This document shows positions 31,875 to 43,589 of a DNA stretch of 64,000 bases, one piece after another. Within the stretch, counting starts at the first letter, position 1. Every line of letters starts with the position of its first letter. Location of the stretch: positions 15,627,354-15,691,353 of the forward strand of contig NC_045142.1 in NCBI RefSeq assembly GCF_008831285.2, given 5' to 3'. Below the pieces are notes generated by a model. That model was not told where the DNA came from. It was given only the letters and a program-made list of their open reading frames with translations, and made no database searches. The stretch is from Nymphaea colorata. Lineage: Eukaryota; Streptophyta; Magnoliopsida; Nymphaeales; Nymphaeaceae. The position numbers and the translations under genes are program-made.

Positions 31875-33193
31875 ACCATACTTGTTGCTATAGCATTTCT
31901 GTATCAAACCGATTTTGTCAAGGTGGAAACATTTGATATATTTGAATGTGCAACCACTGAAATAAAGTTTTGCATCTGCAGTAACAATACGACATCGTAA
32001 ATTGCACATGATTTTGAACAAAAGCAAGATAGCATGAAGAGTACTTGCTGTTTCGCATGTACTCACAACTTTGCTTAATGGCTTTTGTTGTTTTGTTTCT
32101 TAGTTTCTTCAACATGACTTCCTGTAATACTAGTCTCTTCTTCTTCATGGCTTCCTATCATTGAGCATGACAAAGATGAAGATGAGGATGGTTTTATGTG
32201 TTTTCACCAAACCAACTAGAAGCCTATTCTTGACGAACACTAGCCGATTAATTTCTCCAACAAGGTGGAATAGGATGATCATAAACATGTTATAGGCCAA
32301 CATGCTACATGAAACAAAATGTATAAAACTGGGGATGATGATCACTACTCTTTGCAACTCACTCCTTATAGTGAAGAAATGCAAGCTTTTAAAAAGTAAA
32401 AGCACCAAAAGGACAAGAACATAAAAGCAAAGTACATGCAGTTGATCCAATCTTTTTATTCCAGAATAAGGTGGGAAGAGATATGTTATGGCCCCATAGT
32501 CATTCCTGGGACACTACTTTTTGTGAAGATGGTTGAGCACAAAACTCACTTGTTTTTCTAAAAAAAATGTATTAAAAACCTTTAAGCATTTAGATATAAT
32601 GTCTAAACTTCTAAGGGCTGTTTGGCAATAGTAACTCATTGTTACTATCCCATGAATTTACCCTGAAAGATAGGGCAGCTTCATGGAATGTTGCAACAAG
32701 TGTTTTATGAATCCGCTCTATTTGGAATAGATTTATGGGATAGTAATAGTATGTTACTAATGCCAAACATACCTTTAGTACTTACGCGAATGAATGAGAC
32801 TGCTATGTTACCACACCCTATTATTTTATACTGTCATGTTCTCGGACCGATTAATGACTGGCTTAGTCGGATACCCTACTCATTACTAATACAGGAACTA
32901 CGAGGCAACAGCCCAAGATTCTTAGATCTGCTTAGGGAGTTTCACACAGCATCCAATTTCAACAAGTCCATCTACCGTGTGGTCCAGGTTGGGGGCAACA
33001 TTTGTTCAGCTCAAGGGATAACATACACTGGAGGTTCATACGCTGCCTTTCAAAGCGTAGGCAGCTTGGACAATGATACATTACCTTTCTAAACACTTGG
33101 CAAAAGAAAGATCAAAGCAGATACATCTTTACTCAAAACGATTCTATCCAGTTCAGAAAAAGAAAGGTCATGTTGTTGTATGAAAAGAGAAGG
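31875..33193. other. Intergenic stretch, includes the DUF3537 gene 3-prime flank
   Basis: No gene is recognised. A short foldback element lies at 32614-32774. The last few hundred bases before 33,194 probably include the 3-prime UTR of the minus-strand DUF3537 gene. Short open frames on either strand show no family resemblance. Confidence 0.55.
32614..32774. mobile_element. Foldback MITE, 161 bp
   Basis: The left end AGGGCTGTTTGGCAATAGTA and the reverse complement of the right end (AGGTATGTTTGGCATTAGTA) match, and the inverted similarity continues inward (GTTACTATCCCATGAAT against ATTACTATCCCATAAAT). The flanks are CTA on the left and TTA on the right, so a 3-bp duplication with one change is possible but unproven. 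Size and ends resemble Tourist-type elements. Confidence 0.68.
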
Positions 33194-35408
33194 CTAAGAG
33201 ATGCCAACAGTCTTCCCCAAAATCCACAGCACAAGGGATAGTTCGATGCCAAAAACAGTGTGCAGGGATGATCGGTCCAGCATCAAGCCAAACACAGAAA
33301 TGCCTGCTCTGTTGTGCTCAAAATAGGTCACTGCAAGACAGACAGAGATCAGCGCATTAGTTAAGGAATAGGAAAAACATCATCCATTTGTTACTAAAAC
33401 TATGTAACCGCTCACTGGTAAAGAGAGCTTATCCATATGGGCAGGCCACACAAGGTGAAGAATCAATTTAAGAAACACATGTACTTGGGAGAAAAAGGGC
33501 ACACTGAAACCTTTTTTTAGATTTCATGAAAAAAGAGGGAAATGATGAGCAACAGTATTCATGAACCGGTGCTATTAGTGTTTGCCTTCTCCTAAGAGCG
33601 TAGTCAGAAGCCTGCTTATAAAAGATGACCTTTTCACAAAGTCAAGAAGGAGGTACATTAACTAGGAAACATCAACTTTTTCACGATCAGACCTTTAGGT
33701 CTTTTGAATTTCTATGGCCATGCAAGAATTAGGGTTGATGTGACATGATGTGTATTTGGATGTACCAAGATTCACACAGAATCAAAATCTAGAAGCATGC
33801 TTACTTGACTTAAGTTGGCACCATATACCAACTACCATGATTTGATTTTGAATTCTAGATCTATTGTAATATTATCTGCAAATGAGAAACATGAGGAAGA
33901 AAGGAGAAAACCTAAAGCCTGTCTCTTCTGGAAAGATGCTGCACTGGCCAAGGCAGGAACTATCAAGTCTTCATCAAAATCATCCTCATCTGCAGCCTCG
34001 TCGTCTGAATCAGGCTCAGTGGCACTTGAAGAGGACATGGGACTGACGCGCTGATTAGCTGAGACACGAGTGGGGGTCTCACAGTCTAAAGTTTCGAAAG
34101 AATCACATGTCATGCAGATGTGCCACTTGGCGGCATGAGAGACAATAGCTTGTGCCTTATGCGTAATTTTGACTGCACTTCTCAAGCATATCAACAATCC
34201 AGTGAGAAGCACCACAGAGCACAGCTGCATACACCTTTCAAATTTGTAGTAAATTGGTCATCTCATAGTTATAACGAATAATAAATGCATGAAGAACCAG
34301 AAAACAGAGGGAGTTTGAGATGCAATATATTTCTGCCAATTTGGTGCTGCTCATCATATGTTTTACCAAAAAACAAAGAATCTTTTCTAACTCAAAGCTG
34401 CATTTCTAATACAATTCAGCCTCGCGTAGAGAAAATTGAGCTCCCCACAAAAGTACCATTAAAACTAAAGATTACCTAATCTTTTAGCACTTCCAATGGC
34501 CAATGCCTCAAATAATTTCTTGGCCTACTTCTGAGAAAGTTAAAAAGCCAACCTAAAAAAAGGTCAAAAGGTTGTCGGAATGGTGTTCATTTATAGCTGT
34601 CAAGAGATTGACAGTTCAAACGATCTTCGCACGTTGCAGAATAACATGAAATAAAAGAATTTCTTCAGCCGCACTTTTATATATATATATATGGGAAAAT
34701 TCACTCTCGTGAGACTGAGATCCCCATAACAGTATTAAGTGAAAGAAATGCATGATCTTTTATTACTTCCAATAACAAAGGTCTCAAACACTTTCTTGAC
34801 CAAATTCTCAGAAAAAAAAAAGAACCTTGAAATAGACTAAGGAGTTGGCATGGTGGTCTTACTGTGGCTGTCGGAATGACTGACAATTCACATGATCATC
34901 ACTCCTCCCACAATAACAAAATGGGTATATCTGTGAGAGGATCTTTAGGGCCTTGTTCTCGGGAGGACATAGTACGAGCTCTTTCTTACCGACTTCCAGG
35001 AAAAAGAAGACGCCAAAAACAGCAATTTGAAAATCGTTAGGAATTTTAGTTCGGTGAAACTAGCTAGGCTGAACAAGAATGCCCCTCAAAATTCTCAAAT
35101 TTTTGGAACCAGACACAGACGCACGTGCATGCATGCATGCACACACACGCACACACACACATATATGATGACTTTAGCTATCTAGAGTCACCCAGCTATC
35201 TCATTAGAGTCGTCCATCTACAACGGGAGGATGGTTGAGAGGAAAACAAAGAGAAAAAAGGTGTGGAATAATAGTAAAAGATAAAAATGCCTATCACTTT
35301 TTTTTTTCTTGTTTTTCTCTTGATCATCCATCACACTAGATTGGATAGCTATGGTCAATGATGAGGTGACTTTGAAAAGCCATTTATTTTCTCTCTCTCT
35401 CTCTCTCT

Positions 35409-35485
<77 letters not shown>

Positions 35486-37951
35486 TCAGCAACCAACATG
35501 GCAACATCCATTGAAGGATGAGTTTTTTTTTTTCATTTTAAGTTGCTCAAAATTGTTGCAAATGGTGCCTTCCTTGATAACAGTCTACTGACCATGGTCT
35601 ATAGCAACGGAATGCGCCATTTATGACAATTTTAGTGTAACTGCAAAATGGTTTTGCTAAACTTCTCAAAAACCTAGAGTAGCTATGCATATATATCGTT
35701 TGATTGCTAGGATGGAAAGACGATGCATGGAAGAAAACGAGAATACACAAAACTTTATGTGGTTCGGTCAAAGTTGGCCTATGTCCACGACCCCTCTCTC
35801 ACTCTCTTTTGAATTTTTCTAGAGATAGATAGAGGAGAGATGAAATTTTATTACGTTATGGTAGTAAACACAAGGTTACACGACCTGTCAATATCATCTG
35901 TTTATATTTTGATAATGCTTTACATTTGGAATTCTTTCCTTATCACCACGCCCAGCTCATAATTGATTAGGATCTTCTTTAGATTGGCCTGATCTTCTTT
36001 CTGCTTTAGCCTTATCGTTAGGATCTCCTTCCGCAACAGGTGCCTTAATCTAGGGCTAGATGTGTGATAAGTGGACCTATCCTTTTCTCCCTCAACATCC
36101 CCTCTTAAACTAATCTCCTTGAGATGAAGCTTGTCTCACAATCCAGCAAACCATGGACCAGGGAGAGTCTTGCTAAGGATATTGGCAACTATTTTTTCGG
36201 ACTTAAAAGCAAATTTCAATTTTTCTTTTCCAAACAAAATGTTAATCAATTTCAATGTGCTTGGCTCTAGCATGATGAACTAGGTTCGCTGCCGTGTTGT
36301 GGAGGTTTCATTTTCTCTTCCAACAAGGATTAATTAAATATTGGACTTGCAATCTACAATTATACACCATTCAATTTTTTTTTAGGCTTCCCGGATGCAG
36401 AAAGTACTATTTTCTGACAGTTTGCATCCAAACATGCAAATAATGTTACCCACGAAGCTCAGATCCATGTGCATGGCACATACCCCTTCGATTCACACCC
36501 CTCAAAAAAAAAGGGACAGGCTTGGGGCATTTTAGAAAATTTTGATCATGAAGTGTACTTTTTAATCTCCTTTTTATCTATTTCAAAACCAACTTTTTTC
36601 ACTTTATGAAGGATAGTCTTGTTATTACAGACCGCTCTTGTCATGCACAAGGTATGCATATAACATTTGTCATGCACTGGGAGCCGTAGAGGGTGCAACC
36701 CCATACAGATAGCCGCCTCTCCTTCATGGTTACTACTTTTTAGGGAGTGTAAGGATCGCGAGGTGATTTCATCTCAAGACATCTTAACGCACCTTATAAC
36801 TCCACGCATTGAGGAGGTTGACTATGTATTGTCCGTATATAGAGCCAGCATTCTCTCAAGTTAACGGCGACTGAGTTACGTGCATGGGCCAACAACGAAT
36901 TAGTGCTAATATATTAAGGTTCCAGGGAGACTTACAGCAACATCACCAGCTTTGAAGAGATTAATGTGCGCGGTCGACCGGGTAGTGGCCAGCAACGACG
37001 CAAATTGGCTAATGGTGACGACGATCAATGAGGAAATGATGAAGGCTCGATACCGGTGGCTTATGACTCGAAGCTGTTTACGTACCCGCAGGTGTTCGCG
37101 CAAGATGGTTTCCACATCGGACTCCGCTTGGAAGACTTTGGTGAAATCCTGGAGCCTAAGTATCTGTAGATGGCAGATCAGCTGGAAAAGCACACAGACG
37201 AGGAAGAAGATGGACGTCCGGTACACCCACGACGACAGTTCCAGAATGCATGAGATGGTGTCGCTTACATAAGCGTTCCAAATGAAAGGGAACTTTGCTG
37301 TTCCGTAAACGTACCACCATGCCTTGTAGCCGATCTCCACGACGAAACAAGGGAGGACAAAGCATGATAACAGCCTGAATGAACTCTGTTTCCACAAACA
37401 AAGGAAAAGGATGTAATGTTTCTTGCTGTTCGTGGTGATGATATATTTGGAGAAGATAACAGAAAGGACTTCCTGATCAACAATTCAAGAAAGAGAGACA
37501 GAGATAATCTTGGTAATGGTTTCGATCAGATATATATAGAACGCACATTTAGCTGGTGAGAGTACTGCTGCCGGACTTTTTCGCTTTCATCACAGAGCTT
37601 GTCGAGGAAGAGGAACCTCCGGAGGCCATACTTCCGGACAAACGACGACAGGGATAGGAAAGACAACGTGGAGATGGAAGTGAGGGAGACCTCCACAAGG
37701 AGGTCATAGGGCCTCTGGTGTTTGGGGTCGCAGGCAGGGCACCAGAGAATCAGGTGGGAGAGGATGGGAACCCCGAATGCGAGGACGAGGAAGACGGACC
37801 AGCAGAGCGTGGTTCGCCATGGATCAGACTGGTCCACGCACATCCATCTCAGGCATGTTCTGAAACTGCACAGCTCGTCATCAGCCCGCGAGACGGACCT
37901 GGTGAGGGATTTCTTCCATAGAAGTGCCTGCTCCTCCGCATCGGCATCCAT
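33194..37951 (-). CDS. DUF3537 multispanning membrane protein, 4 exons, 434 aa
   Basis: Minus-strand exons: 37951-37547, 37385-36936, 34224-33912 and 33330-33194. They total 1,305 nt and all junctions keep frame with GT-AG introns. The start is MDADAEEQALLWKKS. Conserved family blocks are LRWMCVDQSDPWRT, YGLRRFLFLDKLCDESEKVR, YRTSIFFLVCVLFQLICHLQ, LRLQDFTKVFQAESDV and ITHKAQAIVSHAAKWH. An acidic Asp/Glu/Ser-rich loop and SFQKRQAL follow, then a C-terminal FGIELSLVLW segment ending KTVGIS. About seven hydrophobic segments predict an integral membrane protein. Plant DUF3537 proteins include Arabidopsis MRB1 and are sometimes annotated as ligand-gated-channel-like, without proof of activity. Intron 2 (2.7 kb) holds a copia relic and a CT/TA microsatellite. 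The donor after QAL is GTTTTC, weaker than usual. No lesion is seen. Confidence 0.92.
35395..35481. repeat. (CT)n(TA)n compound microsatellite in DUF3537 intron 2
   Basis: A CT run (about 35393-35410) is followed by an uninterrupted TA tract to about 35481. The gene remains spliceable around it. Confidence 0.92.
35690..36340 (-). mobile_element. Truncated copia 3-prime end with LTR, in DUF3537 intron 2
   Basis: On the minus strand HHARAKHIEID followed by a stop is the end of copia RNase H (about 36,245-36,300). Further degenerate sequence leads to a purine tract (AAGAGGGGA, about 36,098-36,106) and then TGTTGAGGGAG, the start of an LTR that runs to about 35,690. The LTR holds the TTATGTGGTTCGGTCAAAG motif common in plant copia LTRs. 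The upstream coding part and the second LTR are missing. Confidence 0.68.
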
Positions 37952-38244
37952 GGTGCCTGTAATTAAGGTCTGGTCTTATCCTGTGGACAAGGAGGAGGGT
38001 GATGATCACCACTGCTTAATCTATATCTCTTCCTTTGATTCTTGCCCTACCCATAGCAGTCACCGGTTAGATAAAAACATGGAGAGTTGGAGGCATCAAA
38101 ACTTTTTTTCTTTTTCTTCCTTCGGCAATCCCTAAATGATCATGCCGGCCGATACACTAGATATGGATTGATAAAAAATAGCAACACATGGAAGTGGTGC
38201 ACATTATCTTACTCTCCTGAAAAACCTATGTGCCAAATGTTTTT

Positions 38245-38279
<35 letters not shown>

Positions 38280-38442
38280 TTGGTTACCTGGATTGATAGG
38301 TGACTTGGTCCTTTCAACGACCCAACAGGAAATGGCCTTTTCCAAGTTAATTTTGTGATCAGTGGCCATGGCCCCTTGCTTCAATTCCAACTTAGACCCC
38401 AAAAAGGTAATAATTAAATAAGCTGTTCCATGAAATTTTGAC

Positions 38443-38846
38443 ATTGAAAAACACAACAAAGAAAATTAGGGGGAGGGTGGGGGCTTCCTCTCTCTTCTTG
38501 GACATTAGAATGAAATACTCTCCTACTCACTAAAAAAAATGACATTTAGTGATATGTGTCACATAGACAAGATGAGATTGAAAAAGACGAGAATGAAAAT
38601 TAGGGGATGGGTGGTGGCTTCTGCTCTTTTTTTGGGCAGTAGAATAAAATAATTTCCTGTTCACCCAAGAAAATGACATTTAGTGATATGTATTACATAG
38701 ACAAGACCATATTGAAAAACACAAGAATAAAATTAGGGGGAGGGTGGGGATTTTCGCCCTCTTCTTGGGGGTAGAATGAAATTCTCTCCTGCTCAGCCAA
38801 GAAAATAAAATAACATTTAGTGATGTGTCACATAGACAAGACCAAA
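38443..38846. repeat. Three-copy tandem repeat, 134-bp period
   Basis: The words ATTGAAAAA, AATTAGGGGGAGGGTGGGG, AGAATGAAAT and GACATTTAGTGATATGTGTC recur in the same order at 38443, 38577 and 38711, then start again at 38846. The spacing is exactly 134 bp for the first two intervals. Copies differ by scattered substitutions and small indels. Confidence 0.88.
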
Positions 38847-40479
38847 TTGCATGTTCACGAGATCTGGTGCACAAATTTTACTTTACGAATATGGCTGTGG
38901 GGCCCTCAAAGTATCTTGTTCGATCTTATGGACCAAGAATATGGAGTGACAGCAAGTCATAGTACTTCCATTTTAATTCTCTTCTATGCTACTAATGATA
39001 TGCATTTAAATGAGGGGAAGCATATATATAAATTTATGTCAAGCCTTGCGAAAGAGCTTCTCTCCATGAAGATGGGCTTTCGCGATCAATATTACAGAGA
39101 AGAGGATGAGAGAGTTAATGCTTCTGTAGAAGCCTCAAATTAGACGATAATCTCAACTTATGACAGATAAAAATAAAAACTTAGAGCAAAGAAGACGATA
39201 GTGAAGGAGAAGTGATGTTTACCTTGTTCAAAAGTTTCTCCCCACTTCCATGATCTTCCTTATGTTCAAACCTCGAGATGATTCACCAAAACAATGGCTC
39301 TTTCTTCTTCAACCCAAGAGAACTACAATCAAAATAAGGAAAAGAGCTGGGATGACTCATCAGGGAAAGACAACAAGAAAGAAGGATCAGTACGAAGGTC
39401 AGGGAAGAATGATGAGGAAGAAGAGAAAAGTAAAGAACCAAGGGGACTACTAGAGACGGAGAGGCAAGGGCCAGAGAAGAATGATAAGGCAAAGAAGAAG
39501 ATAAATAGAGAGAAGAAGAAGACAGGGAGGGGGGTTCTCCTCTACCTTTAAAGGAAGAGGAGAACCCCACACCAAAAGAAAATACAAAAAAAAAGAGTAA
39601 GAGAGAAGACTCACCTGAAAAAAGGGGAAGACAAAATAAATGTCCCTATTTACAGAGGAGTAGGCATCCTAGGGGTGGCACATATTTTTAGGTAGTTGGG
39701 GTCTATGAAAGTTAAAAAAAAGTAAGCTTGGGTACCTGGTCGCCGGCTCGACTCGGACCCAAGTTTGGGCCCAAAAAAAAGGGCACTGGGGCCGACCCCA
39801 TCAATTATCGGGACGGCCCGGGTGGGTCTGCTAATATTTTTTAATATATATTTTATTAATTTATATATATAATTATAATATTTTATTATAATTAATTATA
39901 TTTATATATTATTTTATATTAAAAAATTTAATTTAATAGACCTGAGCCTGAGCTGCTCAGGCACGGGTTTTAAGTGTCATTCTGGGCTCAGGTTTCGAGT
40001 GTCTAGCCGGCCCGAACCTAACTCCTTATCGAGTTGGGCCGATGCCTAGGCTTAAGAAAAAACGTTCTTGATAACAATTGTTCTGGTTTTTCTGTCCAAA
40101 ATCCATAGCTGATATTAAAGAAGGTGGCACAACTCTTTCCCAAGGCACTAACCATCAAAAAATAACCCTTAGGGCGTGTTCGTTGGCTGTGGATCCCGAT
40201 CTTGACTTTTTAAAAACTCGTTCATGGTACTAAACAGGAAACAAATTCTAGACTTCAAAGGCAAAACTGGGATTTGTTTTCATGGATTATAATTCGACTA
40301 CGAGCAGTGTTGCACTTCGTGCTAATTTCACCTCTGCATGGCGCAGCTGCGTTTCACCTTCATATGTGTTCATCACCATAGAACGAATGTCCACCAGCAA
40401 CTGATGACGATTACATCATATGATTATACAAGGTAAATGAAGGTCTATCAGCAATTGACGGCAATTGCAACATTTTGGC

Positions 40480-40930
40480 AAGCATTGTCGTCCCACCCCC
40501 TCTCCCTCTTTCTCTCCCACCGGTTGCCTTTCTGCCCTACTGGCTCCTCTCTCTTTCTCTCATGGTTGCCGATAGTGTTTCTATTCTACTGGCTTGGCGA
40601 TGGCTGTCGGTGGCCTTTTTGTTCTATTGGGAGGTGAATGCTTACCAGAAGGTACTTGTTTGCCTTCTTTCTCTCTCCCCCAAGGCCTTGGTTGCCTGCA
40701 GCCATCACTGGCCATTTTGTTCTACCAGAAGGTGACGCCGTTCTATTGTCTGCCCTCTCTCTCTTTCTCGCTCTCTCTCTTGATGATGGCGATCGACAGC
40801 CGTTCTGTTTTATTGTTTCGACGATGGCTGCCAGTGGGATTTTTATTCTACCAGGAGGTGATGGCTTTGAGAAGCTGCTTTGGCCCTTCTATTCTACTAG
40901 GAGGCGGTGTTGTTCAGTCACATTTCCACC
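40480..40930 (+). repeat. Degenerate interspersed repeat: CTCTCTCTTTCTC blocks and TTCTAYYRGRAGGTG motifs
   Basis: The motif TTCTATTGGGAGGTG, or a variant (TTCTACCAGAAGGTG, TTCTACCAGGAGGTG, TTCTACTAGGAGGCG), occurs at about 40,621, 40,724, 40,848 and 40,892. CT-rich runs and GATGGCTGYCGGTGG-like words lie between. The open frames here are products of this repetition. Confidence 0.45.
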
Positions 40931-41027
40931 GCCCCTCTCTTTATGTATCTATTTATATCTGGCTAAGAGCTTGACTATCTCCAACCGTACTGTAAGTGAT
41001 GGCTGCCGATACCGATGATCAATAACA

Positions 41028-41492
41028 TGTAAGGATCATTTGGTGGGTCGGGATATGTCTATGAGAAATTTCAGACATCATGGCTGTCTTAATGTAAATA
41101 TCCATTTAGGTGATTGCATTTTGAGATATTACGTCATTTTATGTGGTATGTGGTAATTTTGTAATGTATAGATACCTGTACGTAATTATAGACTCTTTGA
41201 TGGGTTGAATCCATAATTGCCCATAATATAAAATGGTAGTGGTCCCTGGGGTCATGCGAATGGTTGCCTGAAATGTTGGTTTCATAGGGTTGTCTCTTCC
41301 CCACCTGAGAAAGACCGCACATGCGTCGCATAGACCCTGAAAGATCCTACCGCGATCTACCATCCGTGCAGTTCAAATGGATTCAGGTATGCTTCCGCTT
41401 CAGTTAAAGTTTTGTTTCAATGATTTAGCATGAACATGATCATGTTTAAGACATATTTGTTTTTGTTTATGCATGAAGGAAATCTCCTATCA
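41028..41492 (+). repeat. 5-prime LTR of the deleted copia element
   Basis: It starts TGTAAGGATCATTTGGTGGG and ends AATCTCCTATCA. It includes a CATAATATAAAATGG stretch (about 41,222) that could be the old TATA region. It is followed two bases later by TGGTATCAGAGCC. Confidence 0.92.
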
Positions 41493-41494
41493 AT

Positions 41495-41507
41495 TGGTAT
41501 CAGAGCC
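41495..41507 (+). other. Primer-binding site of the deleted copia element
   Basis: TGGTATCAGAGCC is complementary to the initiator Met-tRNA 3-prime end and sits two bases from the LTR end. Confidence 0.9.
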
Positions 41508-41509
41508 CT

Positions 41510-43585
41510 GTGTTCATTGTTGAATAGTTTAATTTTTTAGTTAATTGTTGTTGCATTTGTGCATTTGCCCTATGGTCGGGTCGGAATGGCTGCCGTTGAG
41601 CAGAATCTCTCTGTCGACTTCTCCCCTACCCCTTTTTCCTTGCCCCTCTACCTCTGGTGACAGTCGTGACAGAGTCACCTACGACCTTGGCGACGGCTTA
41701 AGGGAGAGCGGCACCGTCGGCCTCTCTCATTGGGCGATGGAAGCCATTGGGCTTCCATTGCAGCCGCGCAAAGGGAAGAGGAATAGGAAAGGGCAGCGGC
41801 CGACGGGTTTGAAGGGCAACGACTGACTGATTTGAGGGGTGACGGTTTCCGGCCGTCTTGGCGGGCGTTGGCTGGCCGTTAGGCGATGGCCGAACCCCGG
41901 TAGTCCTAGCGTGACCCGCCGGCGGCCACCCACGTTGTTGGGTGGCCTGCCGGTGGCTTCCTCGCAACTGTTGCAGCCTCCCAAAGGAACAAAAGGGGGC
42001 AGATTTGGAGATGGGAAGGAGATGGCTGTTTTTCGATCGGTTTTCAGCGGGCGACGGGCGGCCATCTTGGCGGCACCCATCGGCGGCCACCCACGCTGTT
42101 GGGTGGCCTGCTGGTGGAACACGACCGCCCGCCTGCCATTCGGTAGGTGAGCGGTGGAGACGACGCCTGCGACGGCTCGCGCGGTCGAGCGAGCGGTCGG
42201 ACCGGGTTGGGTCAGGACAGACCCGACCCGGATCCATAAAGATTCTGGCGGTTCGGACCCAGGTCGGGTCATGCTAACCCGACCTGGATCCATAAGGATT
42301 TTTTGATAAAAAAAGAAAAATTCTTTTGCCGCCCGCGAGACCGCCTGGGTAAGGACTTTAGATTCGGGTTGGGTCATGTCGGACCCGACCCATATCCATC
42401 CGGTTTATTTGCAGTAAATACTTTGGATCTGGATCGGTCATTTAAGACCCGACTCGTATCCATTCGGTTTAAATTTTGTAAAACGGTTCTCTTTTAAAAC
42501 CGATTCTGAAGAGAATCGAACAGGTTCGTTCGATTTAGGACCGATTCAACTCGATTCAGAACCGGTTCGTGCTTTTTGGAACCGATTCAAGTCAAGTTTA
42601 AAACGGTTCAGACCGGTTTAGTTGATTTTCAGACCGGTTCAGTTGATTTTTAGACCGGTTCAGTTGTTTGTTAGACAGGTTCAATTGGTTTTCAAACCGG
42701 TTTATGCTTTTCAAAATCGATTTAGTTGATTTTCAGACCGATTCAGAGCTTTTCAGATCGGTTCATTCAGTTTCAGAACTGATTTTAGCCATTTTTCAAC
42801 CGGTTCAGTGGGGTTTGGAGCCGATTCGGTCTATTTCTGAGCGGTTCGCCCAATTTTTAAACCGATTCAGTACTATTTAAGGGCATGTGGGTGTTTTAGT
42901 TGTGGTTTAAGAACGATACGGGCCATTTTAAGGTCAATTTAGTGGTTCTTGACCCACTTAAGCACAATTATGGTACCAGTTTATAAAATCTTGGACTCTT
43001 TTGGGCCTATTTAATTAAATCATTTGGTTTTGGATTCAATGTAGGACAAAATTTGTATGTAAATGTTAATTCATGTATCATGTTTTGCATGTTGTAAAAT
43101 TGTGGGTGTAATTTAGATGAATATTTGGACCGTGAATTTGATCTTTGGCCATGTCTATTGTTCAACATGAGTAGATTTGTACTTTATGTCGCCAAAGTGG
43201 CCTCTATTGTACGAATTGCTTCTTTTGAACATTAGATGATAGTATACTTGATCCATGCGGACAATAATCAACTCAAAGAAGGATTGTTGCTTAGTCAGGT
43301 TTAAGTATACAGGGCAATGAATATGTGATAATTTTCAAGTTTCCATGTGAATAATGAGTCAATGCAAAGATAGGCTCGTTATTTGACATGGCTAATTATC
43401 TATATTCATTGTCAACCAAGAATAACACTTGCAGTTAATATTTCAATCCAAAGATTGGATATTAATGTTGCACCGGTATCTTGTGATGGGATTTAGGCCA
43501 TTGTATTTAAATTCATTTATATTTGTTATTTCATCTTTGTACATGTATTGATTATGAACATGTTTTGGTATTTTTGTTCTTTGTA
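41510..43585 (+). other. Unusually long leader with GGTCGGGTC and ACCGGTTCAG minisatellites
   Basis: Two kilobases separate the primer site from the first gag-like codons. The first part (41,580-42,180) is GC-rich with GGCGGCCACCCACG-like repeats. About 42,180-42,480 repeats GGGTCGGACCCGACCC-type words with CATATCCATCCGGTTT. About 42,490-42,880 is a degenerate array of ACCGGTTCAGTTGATTTTC-like units. The rest is AT-rich. No copia protein is encoded here; the open frames follow the repeats. Confidence 0.7.
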
Positions 43586-43589
43586 CAGT

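Larger units (their letters stand above)
37952..41027. other. Intergenic region between DUF3537 and a copia element
   Basis: The first few hundred bases should hold the promoter of the minus-strand DUF3537 gene; no clear TATA box is picked. Further along lie a CT run (38249-38275), a 134-bp tandem array and Lys/Glu-rich purine sequence with an 85-codon frame at 39294-39551 that I do not recognise. At about 39,670-40,050 GGGTCGGGCC-like ends surround an AT-rich core, possibly a DNA element beginning TAGGGGTGGCA. A degenerate pyrimidine-rich repeat follows. No convincing gene is present. Confidence 0.55.

Noticed and set aside
39294-39551. 85-codon Lys/Glu-rich frame
   Set aside because: It is low-complexity purine-rich DNA without a recognisable domain or splice structure, so it is not called as a gene.
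39670-40050. Possible hAT-like element beginning TAGGGGTGGCA with GGGTCGGGCC-like flanks and an AT-rich core
   Set aside because: No matching opposite terminal repeat or 8-bp duplication was found, so it is only mentioned within the intergenic note.
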